A DNA stretch of 64,000 bases from Trichoderma breve. Lineage: Eukaryota; Ascomycota; Sordariomycetes; Hypocreales; Hypocreaceae. This document shows positions 1 through 11,584 of the stretch, piece by piece. The DNA lies in NCBI RefSeq assembly GCF_028502605.1, contig NC_079234.1, positions 1,364,001 to 1,428,000 on the forward strand, written 5' to 3'. Numbering within the stretch: the first letter of the stretch is position 1; each line of letters opens with the position of its first letter. The translations under genes and the position numbers were made by a program. The notes beneath the pieces are model-generated. The model saw only the letters and a list, made by a program, of their open reading frames with translations. It searched no databases and was not told where the DNA came from.

Positions 1-867
1 GAAGTTGAGAGCAAGAGGCTCGTAAGTTACAAACTCAAGATTCGGGAGCGAGTCCACCATGCAGTTGACATAATGGGTAAAGAAACTGATGTGCATCTGC
101 CGGCGAATAGTGAGATCTGTTATCAATCTTACCACAGGAAGTCGCAACGTTGTTAGACTGGGATGTCTCCGAGGGACATAGAAGGGGTGTAATTCGAATT
201 GCTGGCTTCCCTCATGGTCTGTTAATGTGCGCCTGGCGCTGGGCTCCTTTTCATAAATGGCGTCCAAGGGCTCACTGTCCACCGTGAGATCTACTCCTTT
301 GAGCTCGTCTGGAACAGTGTCTTTCATGGAATGGTCGGGGTCCGCAGCCGAAAATGCTGTTAATTCTAGGGCAATACCCGGTTGGCCTACAATTCTCTCT
401 GGCCATTCCGACAAGATCTGAAAGAGTTGGAATATCGTCGCATTAAAGCGCAAGGCATCCAATTCATGACGGAATTTGACGCCTGTTACACCAGATTGGA
501 CCGATCTCTCAAACCGTAGCCATATATGTTGGACGAAGTGGCATCGAGATCCTGTAATAATGGCTTCTAACTCGCTGAGCCGCTTTATGGACAGCGTCAG
601 ACGCCGGAAGATGTATGGCTCGAAATAGTCATACCACTCTTGGCAGACGGTAGCGTATACCGATGCTCTTGCTTTCCCGCTCTGTATCGAGTCCTCTAGA
701 TGTTCGAAAATTAGTCCTTTCAGTTCTTGTGGCAGGATTCCCCAGGGAGAATGTGAACATGGTTGCCCTTGCCCTTGCTCTTCCTCGGGCTGTTGACTTG
801 GATATGGACCACCTCGACCTCTACCTCGACCTCTACCTCGGCCTCGATTTCGCCCATGGCGTGCCAT
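1..867 (-). CDS. F-box-like protein, 3' end cut by window edge
   Basis: An open frame of 289 codons runs from the ATG at 867 to the left edge without a stop, so the gene is incomplete at its 3' end. The N-terminus is an Arg-Gly repeat (residues about 5-20, RGRGRGRGRGG) followed by a Gln/Glu-rich stretch. It then has a typical fungal F-box-like segment (about residues 45-95: WGILPQELKGLIFEHLEDS, then a C..W..Y....IFRRLTL pattern). F-box proteins of this type are usually substrate adaptors for SCF ubiquitin ligases; that role is inferred from the fold only. The (CTCGAC/CTACCTCGAC) DNA repeat behind the RG tract could vary in length between strains. No partner gene is visible because the gene leaves the window. 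The coding frame is convincing; the specific target is unknown. Confidence 0.72.
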   Translation of the reverse strand, partial: MARHGRNRGRGRGRGRGRGGPYPSQQPEEEQGQGQPCSHSPWGILPQELKGLIFEHLEDSIQSGKARASVYATVCQEWYDYFEPYIFRRLTLSIKRLSELEAIITGSRCHFVQHIWLRFERSVQSGVTGVKFRHELDALRFNATIFQLFQILSEWPERIVGQPGIALELTAFSAADPDHSMKDTVPDELKGVDLTVDSEPLDAIYEKEPSARRTLTDHEGSQQFELHPFYVPRRHPSLTTLRLPVVRLITDLTIRRQMHISFFTHYVNCMVDSLPNLEFVTYEPLALNF

Positions 868-3287
868 ATTCCCTTGTAAAGATATAAGGAGTTCGATGTT
901 TGATCAAAATATGACCCATTCACGCTGCGGCGAAAGATACATGTGAAAGTGACGGAATATGAAGAATTGGCGTGAGTTTCCATGTTGTTGGTCGACATTT
1001 TATACGTGATTCCAAACCTTGATCATTACACGTACATAAGGTACATACACTATAAAAAAGGTACATGTATGAACGAATACTTCTTTGATCACGGTGTCTT
1101 GTGGTAAGCATTGATACCCTCAACAAGGCTGAAAGGGATCGCACGCTCGAATTGAAGCTCGTGCACCTATGTACTTACATATTTTATACCAGTATTTTGC
1201 ACGGATTCAAGCTGACCCAATCTTTGCTCATAAAATACGTTTGTATGATGTAGGAGTAAAGATACTCCCCATATGCATTAGTAAATGTTACTTTAGATGC
1301 AACCTAAGGCACGTCAAAACTTTATTGAAATGTGGGCAAAGATACCACAAGTCTAGTCTCAAGAAAGTAAACAGTTTCTATGTAAGAAAGATTCAAGCAA
1401 AATGTAGTTTCCAGGACTATCTTTGAAGGAGATACTGGGCTTTATACAGAATTTGCCTATTATTGTTTCCATTCGTCTATGTACCTGAGTAGACCATAGT
1501 GGGCGTGCTAAACCAGGAGAATAACTCATTGAATGAACGTTTTCATATCTTCTTGCTCCTTGTGTTTTATGTGTCGATTCTAAATGCTTGATGGCCGTAG
1601 AATAGCAGAAGCTATCTAATATCTCGGTATTTTGATGAGAAATAGAACGATTTTGACATATTTAGCAGGGTTAGGCATTTGAGTGATCAATTTTATAACC
1701 GTCGTGTAAAAGCAGGGCAAAGCCGCTGGGTGCTGCGATGAGAAGAGGTGAACTCGAGCTGATCTGTGCAATTAACACCAATGTAATAGTCACAATTACT
1801 GACCGTACTACTCGATTATGAAACGAACAGTTGCTCTCCGTACATGAATCTATGGTTGTTAGGTATCTGCAAGAGCATGGTTTCAACCCCTCTAAGAATG
1901 GCCTTCAGTCGCTGGTACACCTTTGGCTCTGAGCTATTCAGCTCTATTCCGCGACAGGGATGATGATTTTCTGCCAGTGTCAACACATGTTATATGAAGT
2001 GGCAGAATTCCAAGCGAAATCGGTCTCGTTAGCAAATCGAGACAAAGTCAAAAATTCCAATAGTGCTTTGAAAGGAAACGTCCGAGCTTATTGAGAAGTT
2101 ATATGGATTCCATTATAGTAACGTATATCTGAAAACTGTTCATCAAGTTGTTTAATGGTATAAAGACTAGCCTTCTTGAAATGATGATATGGTGGCTCGA
2201 GTGAGGAGACAGCTTGCTGGGTGTGCATTTGTATTTTGTTCTTAAGAGAACAGAAGTGGTCTTAAAACCAACCACGCTCTCTCTTAGCCGCTAATTTCGC
2301 TAACATAGAGTCATTCGTGTAACACGTCTAGCTATCCGAATAAATGGGGTGGTGCACATTACAAGCGACTTCCAGCCTTGAGGCATCAGTAATAGTTTTC
2401 GTCTCCTCATGACGGCCTTTGAATATGAACTAGTAAATCATTTTGTTTCGGCTAGGACGTCCATGGTTCATGACTGGCCCAACCTGTGGTCTAGGACTTC
2501 TACGAAGTACGGTCGGTAACCGCAATTCCAAATTGCAATGCAAGGTTATTGTGACCTACGAGAGCTGGGCACATTGTATGCGCCTACCGCATCTGCACAA
2601 TTGACAACTCACAGTCTGACTCGTGAGTGCCTAGGTAGTTGTCTGACTACAAAGCACAGTTAACAACCAAACAGCAGTTGCAATGGCTAAATTGATATAG
2701 TTATTCCCTGCTGTTTTCCAATGAGTTGCTCCTATTGATTATGTAGGTTGCATTTTACCTGAGGGGTGCATATGCAGGCGCCAGGGTTTCGCCGCTATTG
2801 GATTTCTACAGCTATCAAATCTGACATGCTTTCATCACATGCTAGTCAGCTTGGAACTAGCAAAGTGGGTGGCAATCCTTACGATATTAATTGTAGAGAG
2901 CTGATAACCAGTTCTAGGTGCCGAGTACCTCGAGTTACTTGCTTCTGTTCCACTCCATGTATCTCATAGTTTTGCCCAGGTACCTTGTTCGGCGCAAATC
3001 AGCACTAGGGGTCTAGATTAACTATTCCATGTAAATTTCCGGCAAATGCTAGCGCAAGACCTTTTGTATCGAGAGCTTACAAGGTGCTTGCCGCTACACC
3101 TTTTACACCCTTTGCACCCTTATACAAGACTGGCGAACAAAAAGTCGGAGTCATATTCGTGAAGAATTTGGCTAGACTGAAAATCGATAGTCTTATTCAG
3201 GGCCTTGATTTTCTTTTGGTATTGATTCGCTTCAGTTTTGCTGAGTCCCGAGGTTCACAACAAGTCGCTCTTTGATCTAATCTCACA
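868..3287. other. Intergenic region, divergent promoter of F-box gene and AGPS
   Basis: About 2.4 kb with no frame that looks like protein and no recognisable repeat family. It separates two divergently transcribed genes. A small pyrimidine-rich direct repeat (ACACCTTT / ACACCCTTT / GCACCCTT, about 3096-3121) lies some 170 nt upstream of the AGPS start. Open frames of up to 85 codons occur but have no domain or codon signal. Confidence 0.5.
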
Positions 3288-5267
3288 ATGAAGCAATGGC
3301 AAGAATACTTTCAGTTTCTGTGGTATCAGTTCACTTCAGGAACCGTTCTGCGGCTCAACAAACACCATGCAAATACTTTAGCTCGTCTATCCTCACTTCG
3401 ATCTCTGAAAGATAGAGAAAATCAGGGCGAAGTCCAACATGAGACACGCATCTATGTTAATCAGAGCACCAAGAAGGAGAGTGAAAGTGATAGGGAAAGT
3501 GATGATGTCTGGGGATTCAAAGACACTTCATATCGTGCCAACCCGGATGGTACAGTGGAGGTGACGGGTTCTCGATATCTTCTTAGCGGTTGTAAGCTAC
3601 CATCGCTTTTACCTTGGGCTAGCGATGTGCTTGGTGTCGATGTACCAAGGCAGCCAATGCTTCAGACTTTGGAAATCCCCATCCCAGAGCCCCAGCATAT
3701 CAATGACGAATTCCTTGATTACCTTCGCCAAGTGGTGCTTCTTCGAGAAGACCAAATCAGCAGCGACGCCAAAAACCGGAGGAGACATGGGCATGGCCAC
3801 ACCCAAGAAGAGATGTATGCCATCAAGTACGGGTCTGGGCTTGCTCGGGTACCTGACCTTGTTGTCTATCCAGAGACTGAATCTCAAGTGATTGGAATTG
3901 TTGAAGCAGCTCGACAGAAGGGAGTCTGTCTTATCCCTTATGGAGGCGGAACAAATGTTAGCGCCGCGTTGAGATGTCCATCCAACCAAGATGGCGAGAA
4001 TCGCATGATTGTCTCCGTTGATACACGACGGATGGACAAAATTATTTGGATTGACCCTGTGAACCGTCTCGCGCAGATCGAAACAGGGGCAGTTGGAAGC
4101 AACATCATGGAAGCACTGGCAGAGAGAGGATTTACCATGGGTCATGAGCCGGATAGCTGCGAGTTTTCGACACTGGGCGGCTGGATTGCGACGAATGCTA
4201 GTGGCATGAAGAAGAATCGATATGGAAATATTGAAGATGTCGTACTCGACATGCGGGTTGTCATGCCCACAGGAGGTGTTATGACCAAAGGCAGCAGCAG
4301 CGTTCATCCTCGGGAATCTACCGGGAGCAATCCTCTACGATACACGTTTGGCTCAGAAGGCTCTCTGGGGATTGTCGTCTCTGCCGTTGTTAAGCTCTTT
4401 CCTCTTCCCGAAGCCACAGAATACGCTGCTGTCCTGTTTCCCACATGGGAGAATGGAGTACAATTCATGTACGAGCTGCGACAATCCAACTGTCAACCTG
4501 CCAGTGTTCGTCTGGTGGACAACGAGCAATTTCGTATGAGTCAAGCACTCAAGCCAGCTCAGCCGTCAGGGTTCATTGCGGGTACTCTTGCTGGGCTCAA
4601 GCGCACGCTGGAGCACATGTACATCCTTCAGATCAAGGGATTTGACCCGCGTGAGATGGTAGCTTGCACCATGGTGTTTGAGGGCAGCAAGTCAGAAACC
4701 AGGATTCAGCAACAAGCCGTTAAACGCCTGGTTAGTAAACACGGAGGTGTTGATGCGGGCGCAGAGAATGGCAGACGGGGCTACCAGATGACATACAATA
4801 TTGCATATATTCGCGATTTCGCGATGCAACATTATATCCTGGCTGAGTCGTTTGAGACCAGTGTCACTTGGTCACACGCCTTGGACCTCTGTGACCGTGT
4901 CAAAGACCGCCTACGACGAGAACATAAGGAGAGAAAGCTTCCTGGAAAACCACTGGTGACTTGCCGAGCAACACAGCTATACGAGACAGGGGTAGCCATC
5001 TATTTCTATTTTGGGTATTATTTTGAGGGCGTCACTGAGCCGGAAATGGTTTATGCTGAGATGGAAGAAGCGGCTAGAGAAGAGGTCCTTCTCGCGGGAG
5101 GCTCGCTATCACATCATCACGGGGTAGGTAAGTTGAGAAACAGGTTTCTGGGGAGTGCTTGGTCGGATGCGGCCTTGGAGTGGCGAGACGACGTGAAGCG
5201 AGCGTTGGACCCGGAGAACGTGTTTGGATGCGGGAATCTGTTAAAGCCTAGGATCACCCACGATTAA
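3288..5267 (+). CDS. AGPS: Alkyldihydroxyacetonephosphate synthase (ether-lipid synthase)
   Basis: A single-exon protein of 659 residues. The family is a flavoenzyme that swaps the acyl chain of acyl-DHAP for a fatty alcohol and so creates the glycerol ether bond. Visible marks are the segment WGFKDTSY (about residue 75-85), the FAD/PCMH-type binding loop PYGGGTNVS (about 216-224), GHEPDSCEFSTLGGWIATNA and GSEGSLG in the FAD domain, and the AGPS-specific active-site run SHHHGVGK near residue 607-615. The C-terminal ALDPENVF motif is shared with related oxidases. Length matches the mature animal enzyme plus an N-terminal extension. I see no canonical PTS2 near the N-terminus and no PTS1 at the C-terminus (ends THD), unlike the peroxisomal animal enzyme. 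It is convergent with the PEDS1-like gene 197 bp away. ATG 3288 is the first in-frame Met after an upstream stop. Confidence 0.93.
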   Translation: MKQWQEYFQFLWYQFTSGTVLRLNKHHANTLARLSSLRSLKDRENQGEVQHETRIYVNQSTKKESESDRESDDVWGFKDTSYRANPDGTVEVTGSRYLLSGCKLPSLLPWASDVLGVDVPRQPMLQTLEIPIPEPQHINDEFLDYLRQVVLLREDQISSDAKNRRRHGHGHTQEEMYAIKYGSGLARVPDLVVYPETESQVIGIVEAARQKGVCLIPYGGGTNVSAALRCPSNQDGENRMIVSVDTRRMDKIIWIDPVNRLAQIETGAVGSNIMEALAERGFTMGHEPDSCEFSTLGGWIATNASGMKKNRYGNIEDVVLDMRVVMPTGGVMTKGSSSVHPRESTGSNPLRYTFGSEGSLGIVVSAVVKLFPLPEATEYAAVLFPTWENGVQFMYELRQSNCQPASVRLVDNEQFRMSQALKPAQPSGFIAGTLAGLKRTLEHMYILQIKGFDPREMVACTMVFEGSKSETRIQQQAVKRLVSKHGGVDAGAENGRRGYQMTYNIAYIRDFAMQHYILAESFETSVTWSHALDLCDRVKDRLRREHKERKLPGKPLVTCRATQLYETGVAIYFYFGYYFEGVTEPEMVYAEMEEAAREEVLLAGGSLSHHHGVGKLRNRFLGSAWSDAALEWRDDVKRALDPENVFGCGNLLKPRITHD

Positions 5268-5464
5268 TCATCTATATTATCTATTTACTAACGCATCACT
5301 ATGTACTATACATATTCAGTTCAATTTTCGATTGTAGAGAGCCATTTGATCAGCGGTTTACTAAACAAATCGAGTCGCTTCAACTACCGCCCCTGGTAAC
5401 ACTGGTAGCCGCCTCAGCACTAACACCGGGAAAGTCCAAATAGAGAAACACTACATGATGTAAG

Positions 5465-6339
5465 CTATTCTGTCAGCAGCTTGTTTTGGTTCTTTTGCGA
5501 CTGTTCGTGAAGAGGCACCGCGCCCGTGATGGCCGTAATTGCCCTTTCGAGACCTTCAAAGAAGCCAATAGCAGTTAATGGGCGGTTCATCCACCCTGTT
5601 GTGATGCAGTAATAACAGTCATGGGGACGTATGTGGTGCAAATGATGGTGTTGCCGCGACATAAGCAGACCAGTATCCTGCAAACCTCTCACTAACATAG
5701 GAGGATTCTCCATGTGAGCCCAGCAGTGGAACTGGTTCGTATATCCGCAGAAGAACGCAAACGAGAGCCAGAAAGTGGCTGCAGACAAGGCCGAGACGCT
5801 GTCTTCCGACCCAAGGGCAGACGATGCTACCCAGAGCGCTGGAATACTGACAATGAAGTTATTCCCATTGAGCTCCAAGAAGCCATGCCGTGTTATAGAC
5901 CGGGGATCGGTGTGGTGATCTCGAAAAGGTCGGATGAAGGCAGGACCGATACCTGGCCAAGTTCCGCTGCCCCAATTATCAGCGCCCCAGTGGACAATTC
6001 CAGACACTACGTCGGCTGCTAGGATGCCCAAAAAAAGAGATATGGCCATGTATACTCGGATGTAAAGGATGGTAGATGAGCTGATGCCGTCGGTTGTATA
6101 ACGGTCGTACATCTTGTTTGCGGTAACAGCAGCCTGACCAAAGAAAAGAGCCACGCCGCAGACTTCCATCACAACAGTGGCCGTTGTGCGATCTTCAGCG
6201 ACATGTTGACTCTCTCTTGCCTGTGTAGCGGTGAACACACGTTGTTGTTAGCATGGCGGGCATTGAAGATTGCTTGAACGGGAGATGGGATACTAGCATT
6301 GATGCTTACATCTTCCGGCTCTGGATTTGTGGTATCCAT
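5465..6339 (-). CDS. PEDS1: Plasmanylethanolamine desaturase-like protein (Kua/TMEM189/CarF family)
   Basis: Two exons, 6310-6339 (ten codons, MDTTNPEPED) and 5465-6220, with an 89-nt GTAAGC...ACACAG intron, give 261 residues. The family is a di-iron membrane desaturase that introduces the vinyl-ether double bond, turning plasmanyl- into plasmenyl-ethanolamine. The conserved histidine motifs are all present: HWGADNWG, FRDHHTD, ITRHGFLELNGNN, HCWAHM, SRQHHHLHHIRPHD, followed by CYYCITTGW. Two to four hydrophobic segments flank them (about residues 25-45, 60-85, 130-165). A good TATA box (6420-6428) lies about 85 nt upstream, which supports the start at 6339. The neighbour across a short convergent gap is AGPS, the enzyme making the ether bond that this enzyme would desaturate. 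Plant FAD4, an acyl desaturase, is a related family, so biochemical specificity is not settled by sequence alone. Confidence 0.9.
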
Positions 6340-7044
6340 GACTGCAGTTGAAGAAACGACTTGTGGTCATTTGAAACTGTCTATGACTGTCCATACATCG
6401 CGACAACATGCATACAAATCTATTTATACTCCATAGCAGCAGTATGAGTATTAAAAAATGACTGCCTACATGTAAAGTAGTTACAGATAGCCCAAATTCG
6501 CTCATCTATTCTTGTACACTGAGCAGACAATAGCTACAGCATGCTACAATTCGGCAGGGATATGCTCCAGGATTGCCTGTATACATACATGTAATTACGT
6601 GTATTCGGGCAACCGGGGTTGTGTACGCTAATAGCCTCTAATGCAGCCTCATGCCAGCCTCTGTAACCGACCTTTAGAGCCGAGAAGCGCACCTGAAAAG
6701 GCTGCATTAGTAACGTAATAGTAAGCTCGGAGGGATTCTGAAGTCCATAGCATGCATCTTCTATTTGGCAAAAGGCGAGGCCTGGTATGACAGTGGGATG
6801 GCCGCATGTATGCTTGGACCTGTAGGAGGCCCCCAACAACTAAATGGGTTAAATGTTTTGAAAGGATGAAGGACTGTTTACAAGGATATACATGCAGTAG
6901 ACATGGGTTTGACTTGAACCTCGTCACTCTTTGTCCTAGGCAATCCCGGATAGAGAGTGCCGTAGCATATTTACTTGACTTTAATTGCCTATCCTCCATC
7001 ATTCATACGTGAGCTATAGGTAGCGACACGTTCGTTGATGTCCA
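6340..7044. other. Divergent promoter between PEDS1-like gene and MFS gene
   Basis: A 705-bp region between two divergent genes. Apart from the TATA box facing the desaturase, I see no motif I can name and no coding potential. A shared promoter would allow co-expression of the two genes. Confidence 0.45.
6420..6428 (-). promoter_or_regulatory. TATA box of the PEDS1-like gene
   Basis: On the minus strand the sequence reads TATAAATAG, a near-perfect TATA element, about 85 nt upstream of the ATG at 6339. Position and quality fit a core promoter. Confidence 0.5.
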
Positions 7045-8841
7045 ATGGATCACACCGCCTCAGACGCATCCTCTCCGTATCCCGTCAAAGATTTCCGTTT
7101 TCGTGTAGTCATTCTGTGTCTCTGCGTCTGCTGCTTTATTGCGTCGCTCGACACCATCATCCTTTCCTCGACCCTGCCAGCCATTGCAGCAAGCCTCCAG
7201 GCTACGACGACGGATGCGTATTGGTGTAGTGCCAGTTTTCTATTCGCTCAGAGTGTGGTCCAACTCATCTACGCTGTCGTTGCTCGAGCTCTTAACCGCC
7301 GAACATGCATGCTAGCTGCTCTTGGATTCTTTGGCTTTGCGAGCATCTTATGCGCAACGGCTCGTAACATACAGTGGCTCATTGCCGCGCGGACAGTGAG
7401 TTGTTTGTATCCTTATATCCTTCTTTATTTTCCATATTCGTGATATGCAGATTGTGGCTCCATGTCTTCTGACTTTCTTCAAAGATACAAGGTGTTGGCA
7501 CTGGTGGAACCAATGCACTTGTCCAACTCATCTTGACGGATATAGCTCCTCTAGCTGAAAGACCCAAATACACGGGACTTGTAACCCTCTTCTCGGCACT
7601 TGGCCTGGTGATCGGAGGCCTTTGCGGCGCTGCAATCGTGCAACATACCACATGGCCATTGTGAGTCTAGAACGATTCTTTTACATGGGTTATGGCTAAT
7701 GATGATACATAGAGTCTTCTGGATCAACCTGCCGATATGCGTCCCCACAATGGTCGGTTTTGCATGGTGCCTTGATGCTCCCCCAAGACAATCATCAGTC
7801 TGGACAGCCATCAAGAAGACAGATTGGGGTGGTGGCATCATAGTAACGGGATCTTTGGCAGGGATTCTTTTCGCTCTCAACAGCGGGAATGCCGTATATC
7901 CTTGGACATCTGGCAGAATTCTGTCACCTTTGATATGCGGCGGCGTCGGTTTACTTGGATTCGTGGCATACGAAAGATTTGTTGCCAAAGAAAATGCCAT
8001 TCTTCCAGGCAGACTCTTCTCCAATGTCACTGCCGTGTCAGCCTACATCATGGCGCTCCTCCATTCGATAATTCTCTGGACTGCAACGTATTACTTCTTC
8101 TTATATGTGAGTAGCAAAACTTCCTATGAGTAATTCTTCGGCTAATTATTTAATTCTGTAATCTAGCTTACCTTTTGTTCTCATTCGTACTTGAGCGCGG
8201 CGATTCTTATGCTTCCAGCCACACTCACATTTCCACCGTCCGCTGCCATTGCAGGCCATATTATTGGCCGTACACTCAAATACCAGCTGGCCAACATAAT
8301 TGGCTTTGCGTTTCTCGTTGGTGGCCTCAGTGGCTTAGCCAATCTTAATGAATTCTCTTCTGTGGGTCTTCAGATTGGCCTCTTGTTCATTGTGGGAACT
8401 GGCTTTGGCATCCCGTTTATTAGCAAAGTATTCATGGCGCAAACAGCCGTCGCAGAAGATGATCAGTATATGGCTACAGCCATCGTATCGACGGTAACGA
8501 GTGTTGGAGAATGCTTCGGAGTGGCCATATCGAGTACCACATTTCAGAACAGATGGGATGCCCTCCTCGAAAAAGAGTTGAAGCAAACTGTCCTCTCAGT
8601 AGTGATCAAGGGGAGTGATGCAGAACGAAGTACTGTCTTGTTTGGGACTCTGGACAAAGAGACGGCAAGTTTCTATCGACACATTGCCATGCAAAGTTTC
8701 CAGACGGTGTGGATCGTAATGGGCTCATTGGCTGGTGTTGCCCTTATTCTATCTCTTTTCATCAGGGATCCTAAGACAAAAGAAGCAACTCCTACAGAGT
8801 CGAGTGTAGAAGCTATAATTCTAGATAAAGAGAAAGCATGA
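7045..8841 (+). CDS. MFS transporter (DHA2-like, about 14 membrane segments)
   Basis: Four exons, 7045-7395, 7485-7660, 7713-8106 and 8167-8841, keep one frame and give 531 residues. The chain is strongly hydrophobic, with the MFS signature region around residues 45-140 (SLDTIILSSTLPAIAASL and, across intron 1, ARTIQGVGTGGTNAL). A central cytoplasmic stretch is followed by a second half ending in the charged tail after FIRDPKTKE. Members of this group export drugs, mycotoxins or metabolites at the plasma membrane or vesicles; the substrate here cannot be read from sequence. It sits inside the ether-lipid cluster, divergent from the desaturase and convergent with the PAQR gene 128 bp downstream. 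The segment around intron 3 (YFFLYLTFCSHSY) is a few residues shorter than usual, so that splice choice is less certain. Confidence 0.85.
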
Positions 8842-8969
8842 ATGCTTTCGTTCTATTTCATTTGGATTAAACTATGATGGTGATTCATCTAAATCTAGCT
8901 CTAGTGCTCTCTCTAATTTCTACTCTCAACCCAACTAACAAAGCTCTATACATATTACATTCTTCTGGA

Positions 8970-9866
8970 CTACACAATCGAGGCTTCAATGCTTGTTCGT
9001 ATGGTACCAATACCCAGCCAGATTGACCACACAGCAAAAACATGAAGGATATTATGGCTACCACCAAAGTAGTCGAAACGACCAGGCCAAACACATTCTG
9101 GAAATTGAGAAGCATAGAGAATGGCGCCCACCACTATCGGTCCATACGGGGTCATCATTGGTCCGTACAGGTTCAAAGTTGCCTGCAGTCCTCTTGTCCA
9201 TAGTAAATGTACCACAGGTATGGCAACGCCCTCGGCAACGAGTCCGATCCACACGGCAATTCGAAGCCAGGAGCTTCCCGTCGCTCGCATAATCGGGAGC
9301 CAGCATGAGGCCACTGCTGCAGTGCCCAGGACTACGGACATGCCCATGTAAATCAACTGGAGATAGGGGGACTCCGCGAAGGCGTTGAATTGCGTTACCA
9401 GGACCGAGGCCAGGGCTAGTGTCGTCACACCCATAAGATCCATAGTTGAGAAACACGACAAGGTGCTGCTGGAAGAGATACAGCGCATTGTGTGCCAGGA
9501 GACACTGCATGCGGTGCAAGCAATGGCCGCCATTAAGTACACATAGTAAACTCCAACAAGGCCTTCCGTGATATAGATATTATTGGGGTTGCTGTATGAC
9601 ACAGCCGGATCGTCATATATGAGAGTCTTGACAAAGTATAGGCAGCCGAGGAGGTGTGACCAGATATTGAAGGATTCATTATGAAGATGGAAAATAGAGC
9701 GTATGCAGTATGTACATGACTCGGTGAAGCGATAGCCGTTGAATATGTGGTCGTTGTGACGCCAAGGTACTGGAAGTTCCGAGATATGGATGAGGTTCGT
9801 TTTGGACTTGCGGGCTGCCGCCAAAGCAAAGCTGATTTGCTGATCCAAAGCCTTCTGCGTCGACAT
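8970..9866 (-). CDS. PAQR family (HlyIII/Izh-like) seven-helix membrane protein
   Basis: A single exon of 298 residues from ATG 9866. The N-terminal block WRHNDHIFNGYRFTESC, then HLHNESFNIWSHLLG, is characteristic of PAQR/Izh proteins. The putative zinc ligands are all visible: the His in SVSWHTMRC, the Asp in STMDLMGV, and the His pair in GGSHNILHVF near the C-terminus. About seven hydrophobic helices follow the cytosolic N-terminus. PAQRs are linked to ceramidase-like hydrolases, and in yeast the Izh members affect lipid and zinc homeostasis. Placed between ether-lipid genes, this one may sense or remodel an ether lipid, which is inference. Longer in-frame starts upstream would need non-ATG codons, so Met at 9866 is preferred. 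Confidence 0.9.
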   Translation of the reverse strand: MSTQKALDQQISFALAAARKSKTNLIHISELPVPWRHNDHIFNGYRFTESCTYCIRSIFHLHNESFNIWSHLLGCLYFVKTLIYDDPAVSYSNPNNIYITEGLVGVYYVYLMAAIACTACSVSWHTMRCISSSSTLSCFSTMDLMGVTTLALASVLVTQFNAFAESPYLQLIYMGMSVVLGTAAVASCWLPIMRATGSSWLRIAVWIGLVAEGVAIPVVHLLWTRGLQATLNLYGPMMTPYGPIVVGAILYASQFPECVWPGRFDYFGGSHNILHVFAVWSIWLGIGTIRTSIEASIV

Positions 9867-11584
9867 GTTTGATGTGAGAGGTGCTCTCCAGGCTATTGTG
9901 AGACAGTACAAAGACCACGATTTAGGTCCTTTTATCCCCCGTTAGAGGCGTTAAAGGCGGTAAACCTGGAATTGATTGCATTATTCGCAGTTTACTGGAT
10001 AGCAAGGGGTAGAAAATTCGTCCAAAGTCTCAAGTCACTCACAAGAGCTGCTGAATCTGTCAGCGAGTACATCAGGGTACATAGACGGACATTGTTGGAA
10101 GTACTCATGCCACCGTCCACAATTAGGGCTGACAAGATATGGGGGACTGATAGGGATGCATCCCTTCATGATACTAGCAGGGCCTTCCTACTTGCCCGCT
10201 AGCTCCCTGCAGAATCTCGGTAAGCTGATGTGGGCGACCGATTCAGCTCCTCGTAATTTACTAGGCACGGCCCGATTCAGGCTATAATATTTCACATTTC
10301 TACTACTACCACAAGCATTGACAACTCTTTACTGGAGTGAACAACTGCATATCAGGCCCAGCCAAGCATCACCGTCTCTTAGATTGTAGAAGCTAAGCTC
10401 TTACATGGCCCTCCTTGACTCAACTAGCGGCATCTGCACTTAGCCTCGTTGTAAGCGGCTAGTTGGTTGGCATAGTTATCATCTGGTCTACATTCGGTAA
10501 TTGCAAAGCTGGGCTTTTGTGCCTTGTCATTCGGTGGAAATCATGGCCACACTTTGTTGATTGGTGCGTGGACACTTGCTGTGCTCTACTATTCTATCAT
10601 CAAATCGGGCTGTATTTATCCCGGTCTGACTCTCAATAGTTGCATGAATGTGGTGGAGTATTACTACCAGATATGCGGTGTGTATTAACCCTCCCGGACA
10701 ATAATACTGGCTCTGTTAATTTGCCAACCATGACTATTGATGATCCCATCGTTAGCAACGGTGCTAGCAGCACTTCTAGATTGCTGCCACACCTTTGCCC
10801 ACAGCCAAGGACTTGGTAGCCCCCACTGCTAGGTTCTCCGCTCTTACACCCGCAACCTTCTCGAGAGTCCTTCTGTTTCGTATTCCTGGCAACCATCATT
10901 TCAGTTCCACTATTTTATTGAATCCCACTTCCAGTGACACCAACAGGCTGATATCTATGGTAGGCTAGTTGAAGTTCATTGGCCCATGTTCTAATAGTGG
11001 TGGGAATACTGTTTACACTACTTGCCTTACCAACAGTTTAGTAACTGCTCATGAACATTAAGTGGGATAAATTCTGCTCTTAAGAAACTACGGTCAATGT
11101 AGGCTTGCAAGGACCAGGAGGGTGAGATTTCAGCTGGAATAGCTTCGTGGCCTTGGCCATAAAGGAGGCTCAATTCTGTGCTGGCGCATGCGCAAGTAAG
11201 ACTCCTCATTTGGCGAGATGCTGCATTAGTTAGCATTTGGAGTCCAAATGGGGAATTTGCAGCTTTGAAGAGACTACATGTAAATGATAGCAAGCTGACT
11301 GATAAACCTGTCTGTGTTTCTTTGATAGAGCCTCTATGCGTACCTTCATGTTTGCGCTGACGAAGTAGTACCTTCACAGAAACCCTTTATCACATCTCGT
11401 TTTCGCACCCCCGCAAGGTTGTTCGCAAAGTTTGGCTGAGGTGTGCACACCCACCCTCTCCTTCAAGTTGGTGCCTGACCTGGTAGTGGCCGGTTTGAAG
11501 ATTTAGAGAAGATCAACAGCAGAGCAACCCCGAGAGGGTTCCTGGAAAGGCAAAGTGTATTCTGATAGAGCATGAACACACGAC
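9867..11584. other. Intergenic region upstream of PAQR and FAR-acyltransferase genes
   Basis: A 1.7-kb divergent intergenic stretch. Frames of 76-116 codons occur on both strands but lack domains and ordinary codon use. I see no repeats or RNA genes in it. Confidence 0.45.

Noticed and set aside
3609..4307. A 232-codon open frame on the minus strand inside AGPS
   Set aside because: It is the complement of a strongly conserved enzyme-coding frame and has no domain of its own.
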